Shown: positions 1 through 7,643 of the stretch, in pieces | How the letters are laid out: each line of letters opens with the position of its first letter | Numbering within the stretch: the stretch's first letter is position 1 | Source: Micavibrio sp. UBA2705 | GTDB taxonomy: Bacteria > Pseudomonadota > Alphaproteobacteria > Micavibrionales > Micavibrionaceae | Direction: 5' to 3' | DNA: 47,772 nt | Assembly: GCA_002354205.1 (NCBI GenBank) | Contig: DELD01000049.1 | Coordinates: 1 to 47,772, forward strand | Made by a program: the position numbers and the translations under genes | The notes under the pieces: generated by a model | Database searches by the model: none | Seen by the model: only the letters and a program-made list of their open reading frames with translations | What the model was told of the DNA's origin: nothing

Positions 1-1359
1 AAAGCTGAGTTTTGCTCCTGTTTCAGGGTGGTGAAGGATTTTATCTTCGCCCATAACATAGCCGGCATCTTTTAAAATGTTTTTGGCAATGTTCATGTTT
101 TTACGGTCTTTACCGCTGCCATTCGTGACGGGCGCTTTGTAAACTTCGGTAAAAACGCTATCTGGAATGCGCCCTTTGTAACGCTCAAGAAATGCTAATT
201 CTGTGGCATCTGGCAAATCATGCGCAGCTAATTCAGAATTTTCAAAGTAGCTTTGATTGCGCTGATAGGCACCAAACGCATATTGCTTATTCGCCCATTC
301 AAAATCAAAAGCGTAAGACACGGCTTCGCGGACTTTAATGTCTTTGAACACATCGCGGCGGATATTATAGATAAAGCCTTGCATCCCCGCAGGACGCTGA
401 TGGTCAAATTCACCCTTTATAATTTTACCATCGCTTAGCGCAGGGGAGTTATAGCCATTTTCCCACTGTAGCGAGGAGTTTTCGAGGCGGATGTCATATT
501 CGCCAGCAAGAAAAGCCTCAAGCGCGACATTGGAATCTTTGTAATAATCATATTGGATGAGGTCGAAATTATAGCGCCCTTTATTAAGCGGCAAATCAGC
601 GCCCCACCAATCTTTAACGCGCTCATATGTAAGCGAACGCCCCGCATCGACGCTTTTAACCTGATAAGGCCCGCTGCCAAGCGGCGGGGTTAAGCTTGTT
701 TTGCTGATGTCATTTTCGTCTTTTTCCCAGTAATGCTTCGGCAGCACAGTAAGCTGCGAGAGAATAAGCGGCAGTTCAGCGTTTAAATTGTTTTTAAAAG
801 TGAATTTAATATCATGGTCGGAAAGAACATCGACCTTTTCTACGTCGCCGTAATACGCTTTGAAAAACGGCATACCATGTTCAATCATTTGATGGAATGT
901 AAATTCAACATCTGCGGCGGTGATTGGCGTGCCGTCATGCCATTTTGCATTGTCGCGCAAAGTGAAATGTACCCAGCTGCGATCTTCAGGCATTTTGATG
1001 CTTTTGGCGATATAGCCATACATTGTAAACGGTTCATCATAGCTTTGTGCCATCAGCGGCGCATAAAGAAGAGAGCTGCCAAGAAAGCTAACGCCTTCAG
1101 CCTTTGTGCCTTTAATAATAAATGGGTTGAGGCTATCAAAGCTGCCAATGCTGTGCAGGACAAGTTTGCCGCCCTTGGGGGCGTCAGGGTTAACATAGTC
1201 AAAATGTGTAAAATCATCGCCATATTTAATATCGCCATGCATCGCAACTGCGCCGTGGGCGGGTATGGTTTCTTGTGCTGTGTCGCTTGCTTGGGCAGCG
1301 TTTAAGGGGGCTGTGCATAATGCTGCGCCAAGAATGAACGTATTAAACCAGTTTCTCAT
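1..1359 (-). CDS. YejA-like oligopeptide/muropeptide ABC transporter substrate-binding protein (3' end outside window)
   Basis: The 453 residues visible start at an ATG (1359) one base after the pyrD stop, with a GAGGAGA ribosome site inside the pyrD end, so the two genes are one transcript. The N-terminus is a signal peptide (MRNWFNTFILGAALCTAP...). The mature start carries the family hallmark MHGDIKYGDDFTHFDYVNPD followed by APKGG, typical of the YejA branch of the SBP_bac_5 family. It should bind peptides in the periplasm for a Yej-type ABC importer. In E. coli YejA handles microcin C; in Agrobacterium the related system imports anhydromuropeptides, which would fit the peptidoglycan hydrolases elsewhere in this window. 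The C-terminus lies beyond the window, as would any permease genes. Family confident; exact substrate inferred. Confidence 0.9.
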   Translation of the reverse strand, partial: MRNWFNTFILGAALCTAPLNAAQASDTAQETIPAHGAVAMHGDIKYGDDFTHFDYVNPDAPKGGKLVLHSIGSFDSLNPFIIKGTKAEGVSFLGSSLLYAPLMAQSYDEPFTMYGYIAKSIKMPEDRSWVHFTLRDNAKWHDGTPITAADVEFTFHQMIEHGMPFFKAYYGDVEKVDVLSDHDIKFTFKNNLNAELPLILSQLTVLPKHYWEKDENDISKTSLTPPLGSGPYQVKSVDAGRSLTYERVKDWWGADLPLNKGRYNFDLIQYDYYKDSNVALEAFLAGEYDIRLENSSLQWENGYNSPALSDGKIIKGEFDHQRPAGMQGFIYNIRRDVFKDIKVREAVSYAFDFEWANKQYAFGAYQRNQSYFENSELAAHDLPDATELAFLERYKGRIPDSVFTEVYKAPVTNGSGKDRKNMNIAKNILKDAGYVMGEDKILHHPETGAKLSF

Positions 1360-1360
1360 T

Positions 1361-2449
1361 TTAAGTTTTCTCCTCATTATGGGCTGCGCCAATTGCTTCA
1401 CTGATGTGAGCATAACCGTCTGCGTGCATTAGGTCTAGTAATCCTTGGTGAATATCTTGTACTAATTCGGGGCCGTAATAGACAAGCGCGGAGTATAGCT
1501 GCACGAGCGAGGCGCCAGCCTTTATTTTGTCATAGGCATCCTTGGCATTTTCAATGCCGCCAACGCCGATAATTGGAATTTTACCTTCGGTCAGCGCGTA
1601 AAAATTATGAATGATCTGCGTTGATTTGTCTTTAAGCGGCGCGCCAGAAAGCCCGCCTTTTTCACCTGCGAACTTGTTAGGTAAAGCATCAGGGCGATCC
1701 AGTGTTGTATTGGTGAGGATCAGGCCATCAATACCAATTTCAAGGCTCGCGGAGGCGAGGGCTTCTTGCTGTTCCGTGTTAAGGTCAGGGGCAAGTTTCA
1801 CCAGTAATGGCGGCGGCGTATGCTCACTGCAATACTTGCTGCGCGCATCAAGTACGGCTTTGATTAAGTCGGTATATTGGGCGGCATGTTGTAAGTCACG
1901 CAACCCTGCCGTATTAGGAGATGAAATGTTCACCGTAATGTAATCGGCGAGCGCGCCAATTTGCTGAATAAGTAATTTGTAATCCGCGGCAGGGTCGCTT
2001 TGGTCTTTATTCATGCCGATATTTAGGCCGATTATGCCCTCTGGGCGCGGCTTTTGGTTCAGGAAATGGATCAGATTATCCTTAAACAGTTTCACGCCTT
2101 TACCGGGGAATCCCATGCGGTTAATGATCGCGCGTTGATCGGGGCATCTGAATATGCGTGGCTTCGGGTTTCCAATTTGCGGCTTAGGCGTAACAGTGCC
2201 GCATTCCACAAAGCCAAAACCAAGGCCAAGCAATGGTGCGATGACTTCGGCGTTTTTATCAAACCCCGCAGCAATGCCGACAGGGTTTGGGAAGTTTAAA
2301 TGCCAAAGCTGTGTTTTTAAAGGGGCGTAGTCAATGTCGCGCTTGATGGGCGCAGGGGAGAAGCCAGATTTAAGCGCCTTGATGGATAGGCTATGTGCGC
2401 ATTCCGCAGGCAGCGTAAACAGCAAGGGGCGCAAATGTTTATACTTCAT
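1361..2449 (-). CDS. pyrD: Dihydroorotate dehydrogenase (quinone), class 2
   Basis: Fourth step of pyrimidine synthesis: dihydroorotate is oxidised to orotate with FMN and membrane quinone as acceptor. The 362 residues match the normal length of class 2 enzymes. An N-terminal amphipathic membrane-docking segment (about residues 1-30) separates it from soluble class 1 enzymes. Visible motifs are NPVGIAAGFDKN (55-66), the ECGTVTPKPQIGNPKPR stretch (82-98), NRMGFPGKG (110-118), the catalytic-serine motif NISSPNT (174-180), and the FMN phosphate loop GVGGIENAKDA near the C-terminus. It lies 24 bases after ribA and 1 base before the YejA-like gene, so it is internal to the ctrA-led run. Confidence 0.97.
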   Translation of the reverse strand: MKYKHLRPLLFTLPAECAHSLSIKALKSGFSPAPIKRDIDYAPLKTQLWHLNFPNPVGIAAGFDKNAEVIAPLLGLGFGFVECGTVTPKPQIGNPKPRIFRCPDQRAIINRMGFPGKGVKLFKDNLIHFLNQKPRPEGIIGLNIGMNKDQSDPAADYKLLIQQIGALADYITVNISSPNTAGLRDLQHAAQYTDLIKAVLDARSKYCSEHTPPPLLVKLAPDLNTEQQEALASASLEIGIDGLILTNTTLDRPDALPNKFAGEKGGLSGAPLKDKSTQIIHNFYALTEGKIPIIGVGGIENAKDAYDKIKAGASLVQLYSALVYYGPELVQDIHQGLLDLMHADGYAHISEAIGAAHNEEKT

Positions 2450-2473
2450 AAAAAGATCTTTACCGCGATGGGG

Positions 2474-3157
2474 TTATTTAATGTTGAGTTTGTGCTGCGT
2501 TTGGTGCTTTTTGCACGCTAAATAATCGTGATTTTCGGCCGTTTCAAATGTTGGCGTAGTGATCATTTCAGCAATCGAAATACCATGAGATTCGATTTGT
2601 GACACTTTATCAGGATTATTGGTCAGTAAATTTATGCGTTCAATATTTAGCGCTGCAAGCATTTGCGCAGCAGGGGTGTAATCACGCATATCATCAGGGA
2701 AGTTTAAATGACGGTTGGCTTCATAAGTATCCATCCCTTGTGTGGCTTTAAGAAAGTAACATTTAAGTTTGTTATACAGGCCAATACCGCGGCCTTCTTG
2801 ATCCATATACAGCAATACGCCGCCATGTTTTGATATTGTTTCTTGTGCGTGGTGTAATTGTGGGCCGCAATCACAAAGTAGCGAACCTAATGTGTCGCCA
2901 GTCAGACATTTGGAATGGATGCGCACTAACGGTGAATGTGGGTTAACATCATTATCATGCGCCCATTTGTCGCCGCTATATATCAGCGCGATATGTTCGC
3001 CTTTATCAGCAAGGTTATTAAACGTCACAAAAAGCGGCGCAGATCTTTGCGTGCCATGTGCGCAAGGGACGCTAACCTGTGTGTTAATGGAGGCAATTTC
3101 CACTGTGTCTTGTTCTGCGTCTTGTGTCGCGTGCTGTGCTGTTTTTACCTGTGTCAT
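2474..3157 (-). CDS. ribA: GTP cyclohydrolase II (riboflavin synthesis)
   Basis: Opens and deformylates GTP to the pyrimidine precursor of riboflavin. The 227-residue protein is the single-domain form with no DHBP-synthase half fused to it. Zinc ligands are visible as C84, C95 and C97 (KCLTGDTLGSLLCDCGPQL), followed by the catalytic loop DQEGRGIGL (119-127) and the nucleotide-binding stretch ANRHLNFPDDMRDY. The first 30 residues are a Thr/Gln-rich extension without a known role. Its start overlaps the pgsA stop by four bases (ATGA), indicating translational coupling. The other riboflavin genes are not in the window. Confidence 0.95.
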   Translation of the reverse strand: MTQVKTAQHATQDAEQDTVEIASINTQVSVPCAHGTQRSAPLFVTFNNLADKGEHIALIYSGDKWAHDNDVNPHSPLVRIHSKCLTGDTLGSLLCDCGPQLHHAQETISKHGGVLLYMDQEGRGIGLYNKLKCYFLKATQGMDTYEANRHLNFPDDMRDYTPAAQMLAALNIERINLLTNNPDKVSQIESHGISIAEMITTPTFETAENHDYLACKKHQTQHKLNIK

Positions 3158-3711
3158 TTGCTGTCAATATCCTTCATTGCTTTCAGGCCAGCGCTTAAAT
3201 ACTGCGCTCCTGTAATAAACGTTAATAATGCAGCAACAAATAATGTGATTTGACCCGCAAGCAATGCAATGCTCCAAGATGGCGCTAATATTAAAAGCGC
3301 CAGTGCCACCATCTGAATGGTGGTTTTCCATTTTGCAAGCTGGGTTACGGGGAGTTTAATGTTATGCGGGCCTAAAAATTCACGTAGGCCAGAAACCAAC
3401 AATTCGCGCACAATGATAATCAACACGGCAATAAGCCAAAGCCCGTTAATTGTCGCCAAATCAACCAAGACAAGCAATACGCCAAGTACAAAGATTTTAT
3501 CCGCAATTGGATCAATGAAAGTGCCAAACGCCGTGGTCTGGTTTAATTTACGCGCAAGATAGCCATCAAAGAAATCTGTAATCGCGCTTAATGCATAAAG
3601 GGCAAATGCCCATATCGCCCAAGCGGCACTATCCTGATAAATCATCCAAAGCAAAAGCGGCAATGTCAGAATACGCGCAAGCGTTAATATATTTGGTATA
3701 TTAAGGGGCAT
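3154..3711 (-). CDS. pgsA: CDP-diacylglycerol--glycerol-3-phosphate 3-phosphatidyltransferase
   Basis: Makes phosphatidylglycerol phosphate in the inner membrane, the committed step to phosphatidylglycerol and cardiolipin. The 185-residue protein has several hydrophobic helices and the complete CDP-alcohol phosphatidyltransferase signature: DFFDGYLAR, eight residues, then G, then DPIAD. The N-terminal MPLNIPNILTLARI is typical of PgsA. The reading frame extends upstream to a TTG at 3732, but the ATG at 3711 has an AGG about 9 bases upstream and gives the conserved N-terminus, so I use it. It overlaps ribA by four bases. Confidence 0.95.
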   Translation of the reverse strand: MPLNIPNILTLARILTLPLLLWMIYQDSAAWAIWAFALYALSAITDFFDGYLARKLNQTTAFGTFIDPIADKIFVLGVLLVLVDLATINGLWLIAVLIIIVRELLVSGLREFLGPHNIKLPVTQLAKWKTTIQMVALALLILAPSWSIALLAGQITLFVAALLTFITGAQYLSAGLKAMKDIDSK

Positions 3712-3780
3712 GTAGCTACCTAGCAAATTCAAGTTTTTATAATGGGCAAAGTATAACCGCGAATAGCATCAAACGCAACA

Positions 3781-4797
3781 TTAATTTGGATTATGTAAAT
3801 CCATGTCTGCGGATGGTATATGAAAGCTGCCTTTAAGCGCCAAATGATCAGAGCCAGCGGCTTTTAAAGCCTTTAATGATAACGGCACAATATGCTCGCT
3901 TATCAGCATGTGGTCAATTTGAAAACGTAAGAACCACGGCGCAAAGCTAGGCCAGCTATGGGCGGGCAGGGCATAGGGGGGCGGGCTGTATAATTTGCTT
4001 TCTGCTAACAGTTTTTTGAAATGCGGATTATAAGGTGTGATGTTAAAATCGCCCATCGCCATTTGCGGCGTGTTAGGGGCGGCTTTTTTGTCTTGGGCTA
4101 TAAGCTGTGCTAAATATGTGAGCTCCGCATTACGCGCGCTTATGCGGCGATAGGGCACAGGCGCTTTGGTGTGTAATGCGTATAGTTGCAGCGGCGTATA
4201 GGATGGCGCAGGCTGCAGTTGGAATTTGACGATAAAATTCTTTGCTGGGTCGTCTTTAAACATTTGAATGCGGTCAATATTTAGCATGGGCCAGCGGCTC
4301 AAAATAACCATAGATTTTGAACTTAGCCCTAATGCATAAAACTGATGCGGGAAGCGCTCTTTCATTTTTTCTGCTTGTAGGGCGCTTGTTTTATTGGCTT
4401 CTAAAATAACGATTAAGTCGGCGTATTTCGCGTCATTACGGCGTAAAAACTGATCAGCCTTGTCATTATAGCGTAGCTGATTAAAGCTAACTACGTTTAG
4501 TGTGTATCCGCCTTCAGCCATGGATAGTTTCGCAGTGGCAAGGTTATTGGCATTTATATATTCACCGCCAAAAAGCAGCGTTAAAATCGCCGCGCCAATC
4601 GTCCAGTTTTTCTGCCGAAACAAGGCAAGGATAATGCATAATGCTGTACCGCCAATCACATATTGCAAAACAAACGGCGTAATATAATTTAGCGGTGCGA
4701 ACCACTGCGCTGCGTATAAAGACAGATAACAAAAAACCAAGGCAACAGCAGCTGCCTTGGTTGATAATTTAATTGTTTTAGCAATATGCCTGCGCAT
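3781..4797 (-). CDS. Membrane-anchored endonuclease/exonuclease/phosphatase (EEP) family protein
   Basis: A 338-residue protein whose first 80 residues form about three transmembrane helices, followed by an EEP (DNase I-like) catalytic domain. Motifs in order: VVSFNQLRYN (metal-site Asn), VILEANK (metal-binding Glu), GDFNITPYNPHF, QIDHMLIS, and the terminal SDHLALKGSF with the catalytic Asp-His pair. The architecture resembles E. coli YafD. The substrate cannot be read from sequence: nucleic acid, phospholipid headgroup and inositol phosphate are all known in the superfamily. It starts 11 bases after the ctrA stop and is followed after 69 bases by pgsA, so it is probably co-transcribed with ctrA. 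Confidence 0.85.
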   Translation of the reverse strand: MRRHIAKTIKLSTKAAAVALVFCYLSLYAAQWFAPLNYITPFVLQYVIGGTALCIILALFRQKNWTIGAAILTLLFGGEYINANNLATAKLSMAEGGYTLNVVSFNQLRYNDKADQFLRRNDAKYADLIVILEANKTSALQAEKMKERFPHQFYALGLSSKSMVILSRWPMLNIDRIQMFKDDPAKNFIVKFQLQPAPSYTPLQLYALHTKAPVPYRRISARNAELTYLAQLIAQDKKAAPNTPQMAMGDFNITPYNPHFKKLLAESKLYSPPPYALPAHSWPSFAPWFLRFQIDHMLISEHIVPLSLKALKAAGSDHLALKGSFHIPSADMDLHNPN

Positions 4798-4808
4798 TTT
4801 GATGTGGT

Positions 4809-5510
4809 TTATGCGCTTGCTTGCTGCTGACCTTCATTTGGGTCACGCAGAACATAGCCACGCCCCCAAACGGTTTCAATGTAGCTTTCGCCGCCTGCAG
4901 CTTTTTCGATTTTCTTACGTAATTTGCAAATAAATACGTCAATGATTTTAACTTCAGGCTCATCCATGCCGCCATAAAGGTGGTTGAGGAACATTTCTTT
5001 GGTTAATGTCGTGCCTTTACGAAGCGAGAGAAGCTCAATAATGCCGTATTCTTTGCCTGTAAGGTGTAGTGGCTGGCCATCAATATTTACTGTGCGTGCA
5101 TCAAGATTAACGGCGATTTTACCTGTTTTGATTTCGCTTTGTGCGTGGCCTTGTGAACGGCGAACAATGGCCTGAATACGCGCGACTAATTCACGTTTAT
5201 CAAATGGCTTGGTCAAATAATCATCAGCGCCGAAACCGAGGCCTTTAATTTTGTTTTCCATTTCAGCAAGACCTGAAAGGATAAGGATTGGCGTTTCAAC
5301 TTTTGCTGCACGTAATGCTTTTAAAACATCATAGCCATCCATATCAGGAAGCATAAGGTCGAGAATGATAATGTCGTAATCGTAAATTTTGCCGATTTCT
5401 AGGCCGTCTTCACCCAGATCAGTCGTGTCAACAACATAGCCCTCTGATTTGAGCATTAATTCAATGCTTTTTGCTGTTGACGTATCGTCCTCTACCAATA
5501 ATACACGCAT
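4809..5510 (-). CDS. ctrA: Cell-cycle master response regulator CtrA
   Basis: An OmpR-family regulator of 233 residues with a receiver domain (1-120) and a winged-helix DNA-binding domain (125-225). The acidic pocket (ED at 7-8), phosphoacceptor D51 and K101 are present. The DNA-binding domain contains ALHLTGKEYGIIELLSLRKG-type residues and ends WGRGYVLRDP, characteristic of CtrA rather than generic OmpR proteins. The C-terminus ends QQQASA; in Caulobacter a small hydrophobic C-terminal end is the ClpXP degron, so regulated proteolysis is plausible. The start has AAAGGA 8 bases upstream. The gene is divergent from fliI across a TTAA-rich region and leads a dense minus-strand run of metabolic genes. 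Confidence 0.97.
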   Translation of the reverse strand: MRVLLVEDDTSTAKSIELMLKSEGYVVDTTDLGEDGLEIGKIYDYDIIILDLMLPDMDGYDVLKALRAAKVETPILILSGLAEMENKIKGLGFGADDYLTKPFDKRELVARIQAIVRRSQGHAQSEIKTGKIAVNLDARTVNIDGQPLHLTGKEYGIIELLSLRKGTTLTKEMFLNHLYGGMDEPEVKIIDVFICKLRKKIEKAAGGESYIETVWGRGYVLRDPNEGQQQASA

Positions 5511-5592
5511 GTGCCATTTTCCTTTAAATATAGACGTTCATATAACGCATCGCGCCTTATAAACATTGAATAAATCTGTGTCATTGCCGTAA

Positions 5593-5723
5593 TTAACTCG
5601 CCGCGCTATCTGTCTGAGATAGGCTGAAAATTAACTAAGGTTACTAATATATTAACAAATATTAACAACGTTAACAAATTATTTTAATATTTTTACATGC
5701 TAATGGATGAACTCATGTATAAT
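5593..5723. promoter_or_regulatory. Cluster of TTAA(C) half-sites between ctrA and fliI: candidate CtrA operator
   Basis: In the 259-base divergent region, TTAA occurs at 5593, 5631, 5652, 5662, 5671 and 5684, four of them as TTAAC in the same orientation at roughly 10-base steps. The best paired sites are TTAACAAATATTAAC (5652-5666) and TTAACTAAGGTTAC (5631-5644), each TTAA-N6-TTA(A/C). The Caulobacter consensus is TTAA-N7-TTAAC, so the spacing here is one base shorter. A TGTATAAT element at 5716-5723 lies just downstream in the fliI direction and has no good -35, as is usual for CtrA-activated promoters. Binding is inferred, not shown; the region is AT-rich. Confidence 0.55.
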
Positions 5724-5769
5724 AAAGCGTAGTAAATTTATTGATAAACAGAAGATATAATCGCATTAA

Positions 5770-7170
5770 ATGGATCGCCTATACCAAAAAGCAGAAGCCG
5801 CTATTCAGTTGTTACCGGATAATGAATCCTTTGGTAAGGTGACGAAGATACTTGGCCTTTTAGTTGAAATTGCGGGCTTTGGCAGCGAGCTTTCCATTGG
5901 CTCTATCGTCCATTTGCGCCCCAAACCTGATAAAGACATCCCCTGTGAAGTCGTCGGCTTTCGCGAGCATCGTGCTTTGTTGATGCCCTTTGGTACGTTA
6001 GAAGGGGTCGGCCTAGGCTGCCGCGCTGTCATTCAAGATACACAGCCTGTTGTTTTGGCGGACGATTCATGGCTTGGACGTGTGGTCAACGCACTCGGTC
6101 AGCCTGTCGATGGCAAGGGCCCGCTTAAACAAGGCGCGCATCCTGTGCCGTTAAAAAATAAGCCGCCAAATGCCCATTCCAGAACGCGCATGGGCGAGAA
6201 GCTTGATTTAGGCGTGCGCTCCGTCAATAGTTTTACACCTATATGCCAAGGGCAGCGTATGGGTATTTTTGCAGGTTCTGGCGTTGGCAAATCTGTGCTG
6301 CTATCAATGATGGCGCGTTATATGGAAGCCGATGTTGCCGTAATTGGTTTGGTCGGTGAGCGTGGACGCGAAGTGCAAGAGTTTTTGGAAGATGATTTGG
6401 GCGAGGAAGGCCTCGCGCGCTCCGTCGTTATTGTCGCCACGGGTGATGAGCCTGCTTTAATGCGCCGTCAGGCGGCCTATATGACTTTGGCGGTGGCGGA
6501 ACATTTTCGCGCGCAAGGCAAACAGGTGCTTTGCTTGATAGATTCGATTACGCGCTTTGCTATGGCGCAGCGTGAAATTGGCCTTTCCGCAGGTGAGCCG
6601 CCAACAACCAAGGGCTATCCACCAACAACATTTGGTGAACTTGCACGCTTGCTTGAACGTGCGGGCCCAGGTGAAAAAGGCGAGGGCGCGATTACGGGGG
6701 TATTCTCCGTTCTCGTGGAAGGTGATGACCATAACGAACCTGTCGCCGATGCTGTGCGCGGTATTGTTGATGGTCATATTGTGATGGAGCGCGCGATAGC
6801 TGACCGCGGCCGATATCCTGCCATTAACGTTACAAAATCAGTGTCGCGTTCATTGCCGCATTGTTTTAATGACATGCAAAATGAGACGCTGCGCCGCGCT
6901 AAACAGGTGCTGACCACTTATGAAGATATGGCGGAGCTTATTCGCCTTGGTGCGTATCGCAAAGGTTCAGACCCTGCCGTGGACGAAGCGATTAGGCTTT
7001 ACCCGCAAATTGAAGAATTCTTACGCCAAAATAAAGAAGAAAAAACATCAATTGATGAAGGTTTCCAAAGGCTCAATCAAATTTTAGGCGGGCAGCGCGG
7101 CGGTAACGTAGGCCAGCAAGACCCTAATGCCGCGCCGAATAACGCGCCGCAAAATACAAATCGCCGCTAA
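5770..7170 (+). CDS. fliI: Flagellum-specific export ATPase FliI
   Basis: Hexameric ATPase that energises export of flagellar subunits at the base of the flagellum. The 466 residues include the beta-barrel N-domain, Walker A GSGVGKS (169-175), the conserved GERGREVQEF (196-205), Walker B CLIDSITRFAMAQREIGL, and the FliI/YscN marker LLERAGPGEKGEGAITG. After the conserved C-terminal helical domain there is an extra Asn/Gln/Pro-rich tail of about 30 residues. No strong Shine-Dalgarno precedes the ATG, and a TATAAT lies only 8 bases upstream, so initiation may be weak or near leaderless unless the upstream TGTATAAT is used. It is followed 25 bases later by fliJ. Confidence 0.97.
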   Translation: MDRLYQKAEAAIQLLPDNESFGKVTKILGLLVEIAGFGSELSIGSIVHLRPKPDKDIPCEVVGFREHRALLMPFGTLEGVGLGCRAVIQDTQPVVLADDSWLGRVVNALGQPVDGKGPLKQGAHPVPLKNKPPNAHSRTRMGEKLDLGVRSVNSFTPICQGQRMGIFAGSGVGKSVLLSMMARYMEADVAVIGLVGERGREVQEFLEDDLGEEGLARSVVIVATGDEPALMRRQAAYMTLAVAEHFRAQGKQVLCLIDSITRFAMAQREIGLSAGEPPTTKGYPPTTFGELARLLERAGPGEKGEGAITGVFSVLVEGDDHNEPVADAVRGIVDGHIVMERAIADRGRYPAINVTKSVSRSLPHCFNDMQNETLRRAKQVLTTYEDMAELIRLGAYRKGSDPAVDEAIRLYPQIEEFLRQNKEEKTSIDEGFQRLNQILGGQRGGNVGQQDPNAAPNNAPQNTNRR

Positions 7171-7195
7171 TCACGACAGGTAAAGGCTCTTGGCT

Positions 7196-7624
7196 ATGGC
7201 TGAATTAGACCCATTAATCAGATTGTATCAAAAACGCGTTGATGATAAACAGCGCGTTTTGGCTGATCTTTACCGTACGGTCGAAGAATTAGAAGGCCGT
7301 AAGCAAGCAATGCTTGATGAGATTGAAAGTGAAAGCAAGGTCGTTGAAAGCGAAAACAGCATAGATACCCAAAGCTTCTTTGGCGCTTATGTTGAAGGTA
7401 TGCGTAAAAAAATAGCCCGCGTTGATGACGAGCTGCATAAAATGGAGCTGCTGGTAAATGCTGCGCGCGAAGAAGTGCGCGAAGGATTCGCCGAATTAAA
7501 AAAAGTTGAGCTTACGGCTGAGGCGCGCGCCGAGGTAGAGGCCAAAAAATTAGCGAAAAAAGATAGCGATTTAATGGATGAAATTGGCCTTGATGCCTTC
7601 CGTCGTCAGCAAGAAGAAGATTAA
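7196..7624 (+). CDS. fliJ: FliJ-like flagellar export chaperone
   Basis: A 142-residue, highly charged protein predicted to be almost entirely antiparallel coiled coil (Glu/Lys/Ala-rich heptads from about 15 to 125), the expected form of FliJ, which sits as a stalk in the FliI hexamer. Sequence similarity within FliJ is always low, so the call rests on size, coiled coil and position directly after fliI. A TTG at 7190 is in frame, but AAAGG at 7182-7186 is well spaced only for the ATG at 7196, which I use. The gene converges with the next one, with 19 bases between stops and no clear terminator. Confidence 0.8.
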   Translation: MAELDPLIRLYQKRVDDKQRVLADLYRTVEELEGRKQAMLDEIESESKVVESENSIDTQSFFGAYVEGMRKKIARVDDELHKMELLVNAAREEVREGFAELKKVELTAEARAEVEAKKLAKKDSDLMDEIGLDAFRRQQEED

Positions 7625-7643
7625 GGCGAAACGCGCATTAAGC

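Noticed and set aside
814..1305. 163-codon plus-strand frame opposite the YejA-like gene
   Set aside because: It is antisense to a well-supported gene and has no recognisable domain.
3712..3732. TTG at 3732 as pgsA start
   Set aside because: The ATG at 3711 has a better ribosome site and gives the conserved PgsA N-terminus.
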